Assembly (NCBI GenBank): GCA_907165135.1
Contig: OU015567.1
Location: 6,081,001 to 6,145,000, forward strand
Direction: 5' to 3'
Source: Oikopleura dioica
Taxonomy: Eukaryota; Chordata; Appendicularia; Copelata; Oikopleuridae
DNA: 64,000 bases
Of the stretch, positions 45,040 to 54,960 are shown one piece after another. Every line of letters begins with the position of its first letter. Position 1 is the first letter of the stretch. Below the pieces are notes generated by a model. It made no database searches, was not told where the DNA came from, and worked only from the letters and a program-made list of their open reading frames with translations. The position numbers and the translations under genes are program-made.

Positions 45040-45210
45040 TCAAGCGCCATATTGACTAGCTCTTTATTTCTAAAAAAAATCGTTTGCTTCGGAAACCCAT
45101 TGTCCTTTCTTCAGACTTTGCAATTCTCAATTCTCGTATTTTCGCACTTTTCAAATTCATCCATTCGCTGCTCACAAAAGCCTCTCTTTCAGACTGAAAT
45201 AAAACCAAAG

Positions 45211-45440
45211 ATGACTGAGACAGCTAACACTGGCTTGGACAGCGCTTACGTCAAGGAGCAGCTTGGTGATGTTCTGACCGATCTTCTCTCCGAACTCGTG
45301 CAGGTGCAGCCCAGCGACCCCATTGAATGGCTTGCCAATGCTTTGAGACAGCACGCCCGCGCCCAATCGGTAAGTCTTTTCATCCCTTTTTCCTGTCTTT
45401 TTCTAAGAAGCAATTTTAGACTCCAGCGGCGACTGCTTAG
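45211..45440 (+). CDS. Small DPY-30-motif protein
   Basis: Two exons joined over a 50-bp intron, about 60 residues: MTETANTGLDSAYVKEQLGD, then LTDLLSELVQVQPSDPIEWL and a short tail TPAATA. The LxxAL..L....P.DPIEWLA pattern is the DPY-30 dimerisation motif found in DPY30, DYDC and axonemal/adenylate kinase proteins that dock on helical partners. It ends soon after the motif, as in DYDC-like proteins. CTTTCAG lies 19 bases upstream of the ATG, a trans-splice candidate. Confidence 0.7.
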
Positions 45441-45593
45441 GAAGCACGAATATGAAGATGACTCAAAAGAGTCGAATCCACTCCATTTTCTTTTTATAAC
45501 CAATAAAACCATCTATTTTTCCTTACACTCATAAGTGTTTCTATTTCATTTTGATTAATTGTGTTCAGTAATCATAATTTCCCGCGTCCTAGA

Positions 45594-45748
45594 ATGATTA
45601 GGCGGGCACCTACATTACTCGTTCCTACGAGAGGAGAAATCGAGGCCGCCTGGCACGCTGCTCGGGGAAATCAAACTAACGAGGTTGGTACTTGCTGTTT
45701 GTTTATTTTTACATCAAATTTGTACAGATTGGCAGTTTTATACCGTAA
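45594..45748 (+). CDS. Micro-ORF protein (36 residues), two exons
   Basis: ATG at 45594 directly follows an acceptor-like CGTCCTAG. Exon 1 reads MIRRAPTLLVPTRGEIEAAW, then HAARGNQTNE; a 45-bp GT-AG intron leads to IGSFIP-stop. The neat splicing and acceptor placement argue for a real short protein ending the operon, 4 bases from the convergent gene's stop. No homologue recognised. Confidence 0.45.
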
Positions 45749-45751
45749 TAA

Positions 45752-46135
45752 TCATACAACGGTCCATTTGTCGGCGTAAAAAGAGCTCATGTCCGGCGAG
45801 TGCTTCGAAAATCTCTCGATTCTTGCGTCGATCGGGTCATCTTCGTGAGACCAAGAGGTGTCGCAGCGACTGGAGTACAGACTGCTCGGATCTCTGACGA
45901 TGTTTTCTGATGGGACGGTTCTGATGTAGTTGCCAAAGTTGCTCTCTAAAGATCGACGCAGTCTGTATTTGTATTCGCGGCCTCGCTTCGTGATCTTCTC
46001 TTTCTTTTCCTTGTCGATTAGGATGTTTGCTTGCCAAAGGGTGAATACGAGAAGTCCCATTGTGATGATAAGCAAAACCCCGAGAATAATGATGACTAAA
46101 ACTTGAGCATCAATTTTAGGAATCATGTTTTTCAC
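45752..46135 (-). CDS. Single-pass membrane protein, 127 residues
   Basis: Minus strand, intact and intronless. A short N-terminus is followed by a strong transmembrane helix (VLVIIILGVLLIITMGLLVF), then a basic stretch (KEKKEKITKRGREYKYRLRR) and a polar acidic C-terminus ending KWTVV. The charge pattern suggests a type III/II orientation with a cytosolic basic region. Unrecognised. Confidence 0.6.
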   Translation of the reverse strand: MKNMIPKIDAQVLVIIILGVLLIITMGLLVFTLWQANILIDKEKKEKITKRGREYKYRLRRSLESNFGNYIRTVPSENIVRDPSSLYSSRCDTSWSHEDDPIDARIERFSKHSPDMSSFYADKWTVV

Positions 46136-46470
46136 TTTCTATTTTTTCGGTCTCTGAGTGTGTTATTTTTGTCTCGTTGTTACGATTTATGTGTGTTTAT
46201 GACGACAAAAGTCGCCGTGACTCTTTTTATAATCTCTGAGCGTAAGTGCACCCTAGCGCACCTAGCACCACCCTACGAGCGCACCCCAGCAGCTTGCGAC
46301 AATTCGCAATTTCCGCAAGGTGCAACGACCAGTACTATCGACCCCTCGAAATTACAAATAAGCTCCAGCCGGCCTCGGATAAGGAGGATACTAGCTCGGA
46401 TAAGAAAATTTGATCTAAGGGGTTTCTTGAAAAGTGTGAGAACTTACCTTCTTTTAAGAAAAACACTTCC

Positions 46471-46563
46471 ATGAAAGCGAAAAAAGGCAACAACGTACTT
46501 CAGCGAATTGGATTGGAAAAGTCGGCGATGAGCCTTGATGACACAACAATGTCCCTGCAGTAG
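46471..46563 (+). CDS. Possible 30-residue ORF
   Basis: MKAKKGNNVLQRIGLEKSAM and a DDTTMSLQ tail, preceded by CTTCTTTTAAG 10 bases before the ATG and followed by AATAAAG at about 46749. It could be the last exon of an unseen gene or chance. Confidence 0.2.
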   Translation: MKAKKGNNVLQRIGLEKSAMSLDDTTMSLQ

Positions 46564-46792
46564 TTACTGTATCTTTCATTCCTCATTTTTTGCTCAAAAC
46601 TCTGCCAGTTACTGTCAGTGACAACTGAAACGGATAACCTGACCTCGGCCCTTTTAGACAGTCGATTGGAGCAACAAAAAAACGCTTTAGGAGCACCCTA
46701 AAATAAGGCGTGAAAAAAAGAATCGCTTCCCTAGAATCATAAAATCAAATAAAGATAAAATTTGATTTAGCCGGTACGTTGATCTATGCATC

Positions 46793-49700
46793 ATGCATCT
46801 GTATAACTTGACGCTACAGAAATCTACGAATATAACCCATGCCGTCCATGGAAACTACTCGGGGCAGAAGCAGCAGGAAATTGCCGTCGCCCGCGGTACT
46901 CTGTTGGAAATCATCAAGGTATATAAAATTGTAGGCTAATCCCCACTCAATCTCATTTTTTTTCAGCCGGATCCGAATACCGGAAAAGTCCACACAATCT
47001 GCTCTCGGGAATGTTTCTCACTTATTCGATCCATGATCTCCTTCCGTCTTACTGGTGGTACAAAGGATTACATCGTCCTCGGCTCCGACTCCGGCAGAAT
47101 CAGCATTCTCGAATACAACCCTGAAAAAGGCTCGCTCGACCGAGTTCATTGCGAGACTTTCGGCAAGTCGATGAGTCGCCGAATCGTGCCCGGTCAGTTC
47201 CTTGCTCATGATCCCAAGGGTCGGGCAATTATGATCGCTGCCTGTGAAAAACAGAAACTCGTCTACATCCTCAACAGAGATGCGCAAGCTCGACTAACGA
47301 TCTCGTCCCCTCTTGAAGCTCACAAAAGCTCCACGATTCACTTTTACCCAGTCGGACTCGACGTTGGATTCGAAAATCCCGTCTTTGCCGTTATCGAACT
47401 CGACTACGAAGATGCCGATGCAGATCCAACCGGCGAAGCTGCTCAAGAAGCGAAACAATCCCTCACCTTTTACGAGCTCGATCTTGGATTGAATCACGTG
47501 GTCAGAAAGTACACAGATCCGCTCGAATGTGCTGCCAATATGCTCATCCCAGTTCCTGGCGGTTCTGATGGTCCTGGCGGAGTCATCGTCTGCGCGGAAA
47601 ACTATTTGATCTACAAGAACTTTGGCGATCAGCCAGACATTCGCTTTCCCATTCCACGAAGACGAAATGATCTGGACGATCCTGAGCGAGGAATGATCAT
47701 CGTTGCCCACGCGACTCACAAGACCAGATCTATGTTTTTCTTCTTGCTCCAGACCGAGCAGGGTGACATTTTCAAGGTTACGCTTGAAACCGAAGAAGAC
47801 ATTGTCACAGAAATGCGTTTGAAGTACTTCGATACTGTCCCTGTTGCTTCGTCTCTTTGTGTCCTTCGAACTGGTTTCCTCTTTGTCGCCGGGGAGTTTG
47901 GCAATCACAATCTTTACCAGATCACTCGACTCGGGGAGGATGACGATGAGCCTGAGTTTTCATCAGCAGAACCTCTTGAAGAGGGGGAAACTTTCTTCTT
48001 CACTCCTCGTGGGCTTCGAAACCTCGCTCTCACCGACGAAATGGATTCGTTATCGCCCGTTCTTAATTGCGAAGTCGCAGATTTGGCGAATGAAGATACG
48101 CCACAGTTGTACGTCACTTGCGGACGCGGACCTCGCTCGACTTTACGAGTCCTCCGACACGGTCTGGAAGTATCCGAAATGGCCGTTTCCGAACTTCCGG
48201 GGAATCCCAACGCTGTTTGGACGGTCAAAACCTCGGCCGATGCTGATCATGATTCCTATATCATCGTTTCCTTCGTCAATGCTACTCTTGTACTTTCCAT
48301 TGGTGAAACAGTCGAGGAAATCACCGATTCCGGCTTTCTCGGAACCACGCCTACTTTGTCTACTGGTTTGATGGGCGAAGATGCTCTGGTCCAAATCTAT
48401 CCAGAAGGCATTCGCCACATTAGATCAGATCGACGCGTTAACGAGTGGAGAGCACCTGATCGCAAGCAGATTGTCCGATGCGCCTGCAATCGCCAGCAAG
48501 TTGTTATCGCCCTAACTGGTGGAGAAATCGTATACTTCGAGATGGATCCCACGGGTCAGCTCAACGAATACACTGAGCGAAGAGAGTTTGGCAGTGAAAT
48601 TGTCGCCCTCGACGTCGGAGACGTTCCTTCTGGCGAGCAGCGATGTCGATTTTTAGCCGTCGGCCTTTCTGATGGAACTGTGAGGATCATTTCTTTAGAC
48701 CCATCCGATTGCCTACAGCCGAGAACTATGCAAGCCCTTCCAACTGTTCCGCAGGATGTGGCCATTACAGAGCACAAGGGCCAGTATGTCCTTCAAATCG
48801 GCCTTCAAAATGGAGTTCTCCTGCGAACCACGATTGATTCTGTCACCGGTGAAATTTCAGATACTCGAACCAGATATCTCGGAACAAAGGCAGTCAAGCT
48901 CTACAAAGTAATGACCGAAGGCGAAAACTCCGTCCTCGCTGTATCTTCGCGTTCTTGGCTCTCCTACAGACATCAGCAGCGATTCCACTTGACTCCACTA
49001 TCCTACGAAGCTCTTGACAGCGCAACTGGCTTCAGCAGCGAGCAGTGTCCAGAAGGAATCGTCGCCATCGCCGGTAACACTCTCCGTATTCTCGCTCTCG
49101 AAAAACTCGGTGCTGTCTTCAACCAAGTGCGCAATCCACTTCAATTGACCCCGAGAAAGTTTGTCATTCATCCTGACACGGCGAATCTAGTCATTGCCGA
49201 GTCTGATCACAACGCTTTCACTGAAGAGACGAAAAAGCAGCGCAAGAATGCTATCGCTGAAGAAACTGTTGCTTCGGCAGCGCCAGAAGAACGAGCTTTG
49301 GCCGCTGAAATGGCCGCTGCTTTTCTCAAAGAGGAGTTGCCAGAGTCCGACTTCGGCTCACCACGAGCTGGCATGGGCATGTGGGCTAGTAAAATTTCCA
49401 TCATTTCGCCAGAAACAGGAGGTACTCTTCATCACGTGTGGCTTGAGCAAGGACAGGGAATCCACTCGATGTGCTTGACAAAGTTCCAGTCTGTTGGTAT
49501 GATCGATTGGTACTTGCTTGTTGGAACTAGTAACTCGTTGATTTTGAACCCTCGCCAGAGCCAAGGAGGATCACTTCATGTTTACCGAATACACGCTGGT
49601 GAGCGATTTGAATACCTTCACACAACTTACACTGAGGATGCTCCAACTGCGATCACACCCTTCCAGGTAAAATTTAGGACACAAAAATTGTTAAAAGGGG

Positions 49701-50782
49701 CACTCTGAAAGTTGAAATCAAGGAGGAAAATCCTAATCTTTAGGGCCGTGTTCTCATCGGCGTCGGAAACTTGCTTCGAATCTACGACCTTGGAAAGAAG
49801 AAAATGCTCCGAAAGTGCGAGCTCCGATCGATTCCGTACAGAGTGACAAAGATTATTACTGCCGGACAGAGAATTATTGCATTTGATCAGCAAGAATCGG
49901 CGTTTTTCATCAAATACAGAATAAAAGAAAATCAGCTCACAATCTTCGCTGACGATACTTATCCAAGGTAGCAGAAAAGAGTTCAATACAAATGCTCATC
50001 ATTTTTAGATGGGTGACAGCAGCGTGTATGCTGGATTATTCGACTGTAGTCATTGCCGATAAATTTGGAAGTGTTTCCGTCATTCGACTGCCATCAGAGA
50101 CGAACGAAGATACACAGGTGCTTTTCACGTCGCTTCTTGCATTTGATAAAGAGGGTTTAGGACGATCCCAGTGGAGCAAAGGCTCTCTGGTCGAGAGGAA
50201 ACTTGAACGGTGCGTCGCAGAAGGCGGAAACTATCAACAACTTCTTTGTGGGAGACATGATTACTTCTATTCAGGTTTGTTTTTTTTTTTCGTTTCATCG
50301 ATTGCTTAATATTCCACAGAAAACAATCTTGATTCCGGGTGGTGGTGAGTGCATCGTGTACGCAACGATGTCAGGAAGAATTGGAATTCTAGTGCCCTTC
50401 GCAAGTAACGAAGATGCGGACTTTTTCCAAAATCTGGAGATGCACATGAGACAGGAACACTTATTTTTGGCACGGGCTCATTTCCTGTTGATTGTCTTGT
50501 TGCGGTCTAAAGTTTGATCTTTTGAAACAGTAAAACGAACCCAAAAAAGACTGGACGTGATCATCTGGCATTCCGAGGATATTACTATCCCCAGAAGAGC
50601 GTCGTTGATGGTGATTTGTGCGAAGCATTCTCGCTTCTCGGCCAAGATCAACAGAAAGGAATTGCGGAGGTCAGGCAGACATTTTCTAGCTCTCTTTTCA
50701 CCACAGACTTTAGGAAATGGATCGACAACTTGCGGAAGTTTCGAAAAAGCTGGAAGATATTAGAACACGATTCGCCTTTTAG
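46793..50782 (+). CDS. SF3B3: Splicing factor 3B subunit 3 (SAP130)
   Basis: Exon 1 encodes MHLYNLTLQKSTNITHAVHG. A long second exon of about 2.7 kb follows, then small exons. Matches to SF3B3 run the whole length: ISILEYNPEKGSLDRVHCET, GGVIVCAENYLIYKNFGDQP, RWVTAACMLDYST, NGASQKAETINNFFVGDM, KTILIPGGGECIVYATMSG and the C-terminal KKLEDIRTRFAF. It forms the triple beta-propeller scaffold of the U2 snRNP SF3b complex and is also found with SAGA. An acceptor-like TTTGATTTAG lies 17 bases upstream of the ATG. The penultimate intron (50487-50530) leaves a slightly longer loop before GRDHLAF than in vertebrates. Confidence 0.96.
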
Positions 50783-50894
50783 TTTAATTCTATGTCTACT
50801 TTACATGTTCAAATACCTTTTAAACTATCTACTGCCGTTTTGTTTCATTCGTCATAAAAATGAATCGTGATTGAATCTGAATCGTCCACTGTAA

Positions 50895-50907
50895 TTATTC
50901 GACTAGA
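50895..50907 (+). promoter_or_regulatory. Trans-splice-acceptor-like site before FGGY
   Basis: TATTCGACTAG directly precedes aATG, 125 bp after the SF3B3 stop and with no local donor. It suggests spliced-leader processing of a polycistronic transcript. Confidence 0.5.
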
Positions 50908-52530
50908 ATGTCCGGTGTAGAAGTCTCACTCGGCGTAGACGTCGGCACGGGCTCTGTTAGATGCGCCGCATTTGACATGACGGGCAAACAACACGGAGAG
51001 GCTTTTACGTCTCCGATTCGCATTTCATCGCCCGCTCCACAGTTTTATCAACAATCGACGAAAGATATTATGGCAAATATCGAAAGTGTCATAAAACAAA
51101 CTCTTTCCTCCGCTTCTCTGAATGTGACTGGAATCGGATTTGCTGCGACGTGTAGTCTTGTATTCCTCGATGAAAACTTTGATGGTGTTTCTGTTCATCC
51201 AGATGATCCTGATTCCGAAGAGGACATAATTGTTTGGATGGATCATAGAGCGGAAAATGAAACTTCCAAGCTAAATGATCTGGAAGCTAAAGCGCATGAT
51301 TTCGTTGGCGGCCGCTTTTCGCCAGAAATGGAGCTCCCCAAGTTAAAATGGGTCAAAGAAAAGCTCCCTACAACTTGGGAAAAAACGAAACATGTGTTTG
51401 ATCTTGCTGATTTTTTGTCCTTCAAAGCTAGTTTGGTTCAAGCTCGCTCGGTCTGCACGCTTGTCTGTAAATGGGGCTGGCTTGCGGAGATGCAAGATTG
51501 GGAAGAAAAGCTCTTGGTAGACTTTGGGCTGGAAGATTTGAAAAGTAAAACGCAGGGGGTTGTGAAGCTCCCTGGCGAAGCAATTGGACATATTTCTGAA
51601 GCGTTTTCGAAATCGACTGGGTTGGATAAAAACGTTTCCGTCAGCGCGAGTCTTATCGATGCGCATTCTGGAGCTCTCGGTGTTCTCCAAGCTAGTGTTG
51701 ATTCGTCCAGTTCAAGTTGTAGACTCGCTTTGATTGCTGGGACATCTAACTGTCACATGATGTTGATTCCAGAGTGCAAGTTCGTGCCCGGTGTTTGGGG
51801 ACCCTATGAATCAGCAATTCTTCCTGGCGAATTCTTACTTGAAGGGGGGCAGACATCTGCAGGTTCCACTATCGATTGGCTCGTGAATCTTACAAAATCA
51901 ACCTTTGCTGAGCTAGAATCAAAGGCTCAGAATCTACCGGCTCTTACGGATGTATTATGCATACCAGATTTCCATGGCAATAGAAGTCCCCTCGCAAATC
52001 CTCTTATACGTGGATCTTTTCATAATCTCGCAATTCATTCCGCAGCTGAAGAATTATTCCTTTCCATTATTCAAGGGCTGGCAATGGGTACGAGGATGAT
52101 AATCGAGCAAATTGAGAATAAATCTGAGGTGATTGTCAACGAACTTGTTTTAACTGGTCGACTGGCTAGATCAAAGGTATGACGTCAGAAGTCAATTAGT
52201 GTACCTCGTTACCGTGTAATTATAATGTCGATAGTCGTAACAAACAGTTTGTAGCCCCTGACGACTTGTCTTTTTACAATTTTTAAGTTATTTCAACGCG
52301 TCCACGCTGACGTGACTGGAAAACCAGTCGTCGTCGTCGACACCGACAACGGAGTCCTACTCGGCGCTGCGATGCTCGGAGCCACAGCCAGAGGAACCTT
52401 CGACTCTTTGAAAGCTGCGCAAAGAGCCATGTCTCCCAAGGGGACCCTTGTCGCGCCTGATTTTACTCTGCAAGAATTTTATTCTGAAAAATTCGAAAAA
52501 TTCAAACGCGCTCTTTCTACTCGATTCTAA
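50908..52530 (+). CDS. FGGY: FGGY-family D-ribulokinase
   Basis: A large first exon (50908-52177) and a second (52288-52530). N-terminal sugar-kinase phosphate loop: LGVDVGTGSVRCAAFD; then GIGFAATCSLVFLD, WMDHRAENE, DAHSGALGVLQAS. The C-terminal half reads AGTSNCHMMLIPE, FVPGVWGPYESAILPG and EGGQTSAGSTIDWLV, features of the FGGY carbohydrate kinase clade that phosphorylates D-ribulose. The C-terminal ATPase motif region is VTGKPVVVVDTDNGVLLGAA. The single intron (about 110 bp) is twice the local norm. Intact. Confidence 0.92.
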
Positions 52531-52639
52531 AATACCTACAACTTACAATTGTAATTATTCTAATTCTGCGATTCTGCTGATTCAAAAAAATGTTCCGAAT
52601 AGTTCTCTAAAACAAAGCTTACCCAAAGATTTAGACCTG

Positions 52640-54793
52640 ATGGTCGTATCAGTAGCGGCTCCTCTCATTGCTCCGCGCAGATGGCTTGGGAAGGGCATTA
52701 TTGACTCGAATACTGTAATTGACCTTACTTGCCCGACAAGTCCCAACGCTGATATCTTCTATACGACCGACGGATCAAAGTGACAATTTAAATCAAATTA
52801 TTGTTTATTATCATCTACGTAGACCGACCGAACGAGTCAGCAGAACGATCAACACGCGCACCTACCGATACGATGGCACCGGCATCTTGTTACGACAAGG
52901 AAAGAGAGCAGTTAAAGCGATCGCAGTTTTGTCATCAGGACGATCATCTAATGTTATCACGAAGGAGTTTGTGGTCCAGTGGGCACCGTCAGAGTCTGAC
53001 GAGGAAGATAATGAAAGTAAGTGCTATAAAAAATATGTTAAAACTCTACTTTGGTATGTTATCGTCGATGTCTTTCTGATAATCTTGGCTCAAATTTTTA
53101 TCAGTTAAAATTTAATATTAAAAAATTCACTGATGCAATAACTTCAGATAACGAGATGCACGAAATCATCGAAGCGTCGAGAGAATCAAGATTACAAACA
53201 AGCCGGTAGGATACCTTTAAAAAGTTCAAATGACGCTTAACTTTCAGGACGATGATGGATACAACTAGGACTGTTGGAAACGACGTTCTCTTCCGTCGAG
53301 TCGCAACGGGTGAGCGACTGCCAACGACAAATCAAGCTCCTGGACTCACCCTAGCCAACACAAGAGTGATGAATGAAACTAAGATGCATGCATCTACCGG
53401 GCCAATTCAAGCTAATTTCAACTGTAAGTCGCCAAACGATATTTTCTCTTGACACTCGTTCCAAGCTTCTTACGGTCCAAGCCAGTATGATCTGCCACCA
53501 CCACCAAAGCTGAATGGCAATTTGATCCGTTGCTCTGGTTGTGGAAGAGTCAACAACCCCGACTCGCGTTACTGCGATTGGTGTGGAGCTCTTCCTGGCG
53601 CTCAGGAAACATGGGAAACCGTTCCCTTCCCCATTCGTCCCAAGCCAATGCAACCTACTCCAAGGGCAGTTCCTACTCTCGTCACTAGAAACGGCTCAAC
53701 GCAAACCGTCGGCCTCTTCTACCCTGGAGGCCATCGCATTCAAAAGGAATCCGACGAAATCTTCCAAAAAATGGAGCGTCAAACAACCGCCCTGGCTAAT
53801 TCAAAAGCAATTTCAGCAATTTCCCCAGGCAACGGAAAATGGAACCAGCAAATCGACCACATCAATCAGCATTTGAAGACGTATGCGCAACAGAACAAAG
53901 CGTTTAGGGAAGCGATTTCAGAACCCAGACTTGAAAAGATCATCGGCGCTGAAATTCACGATGAAGAAGATGTGATTCAAGTCAGGATGACCTTCCCAAT
54001 CGCACGTGATGCGAAAGGAAAATATGTTCCGAGAAAAGAAGTGCCGAAGAAAGTCGCTTTTGGATCAACAACTTTTGAGGAACCAAGAAAGTCCCAAAAG
54101 ACGAAGAAAGAAGAAATCCCTGCCGAAGAACGGATTCTTCTCAACGAGCTGAAAAAGAAGCGCTGCAACCTCGAACGCGTAGAAGAATGCCTCGCTGCCG
54201 GTGCCGATCCGAACATCAAGGACGAGCATGGAACGCCCGCGCTAAGCATCGCCGTCAGCAACTATCACTTTGAAGCGGCCAAGCAAATTATCGAAACTAA
54301 GAGTTTTTCCATAACTTACCGCTCGACTGAAGACCAGAACACCTTCCTCCACTTAGCAGTCATGGCCGGTGAATCCCCCGAAAGTATCTATCTCGTCGAC
54401 CTTCTCTTGCAAAAGGGAGCTACAGAACGAAAGAACAAGGCCGGGGAACTTCCAAGCGATATTGCGAGAAAATATCGCTACACAAAATTTCTCGAGCTTC
54501 TTGAACCCGAACTCGTCTCCTCAAAAGCGTCCAAGTCAGCTTCAAAAGCAGCTACTCCTTCCACAAAATCAACTCCAAGAGGAGCTACAAGTAACTCGAA
54601 ATCACCAACTCCCAATTCCCGACCGCCATCTAGTCATTCTCAAACAAAGCCGGCATCCGAGAAATCTTCCACTTCTTCTCGATCATCCGTGAGCGAGAAG
54701 TCAAACAAGCCTAAATCCGCTCGCTCTGGCTCAGTTAGCTCTACTCGCTCACGACCAATGAGCAATCGCTCTTCAGTCCTTGATGGCTTCTGA
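52640..54793 (+). CDS. DZANK1: DZANK1-like double zinc ribbon/ankyrin protein, copy A
   Basis: The N-terminal segment has the beta-sandwich signature of DZANK1 (TCPTSPNADIFYTTDGSK; RAVKAIAVLSSGRSSNVITK). Next come a zinc ribbon (RCSGCGRVNNPDSRYCDWCG) and an ankyrin region (ERVEECLAAGADPNIKDEHG, NTFLHLAVMAGES, LVDLLLQKGATERKN). The Ser/Pro/Lys-rich tail is long. DZANK1 acts in intracellular transport in photoreceptors and ciliated cells. Only one of the usual two zinc ribbons is evident. Five or so small introns lie in the 5' third; the last exon is about 1.3 kb. It is followed by the paralogous copy B. Confidence 0.8.
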
Positions 54794-54944
54794 AAATGAA
54801 TCGTTGTTAAAATCCAATCATCTTCCTGAGTAATCCTCTATGTCTTCCAAAATCATTGATCTATATTTTCTACTTCTGATCTTCTCTTTTTATTTTTCTA
54901 TGTTCAAGATATTTTTAATATTTAAATAAAATCCTAAATTCTTT

Positions 54945-54960
54945 GATTTAATTTCTCAGA
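54945..54960 (+). promoter_or_regulatory. Trans-splice-acceptor-like site before DZANK1 copy B
   Basis: TTTAATTTCTCAG ends one base before the ATG; the upstream gene's stop is 167 bp away and no local donor exists. Confidence 0.5.

Noticed and set aside
47294-47908. Minus-strand 204-codon ORF inside SF3B3
   Set aside because: The opposite strand encodes a near-perfect SF3B3 exon; no domain or splice signals on the minus strand.
50458-50530. Apparent non-canonical SF3B3 intron
   Set aside because: A GT-AG intron at 50487-50530 preserves frame with a small insertion, so no unusual splice is needed.
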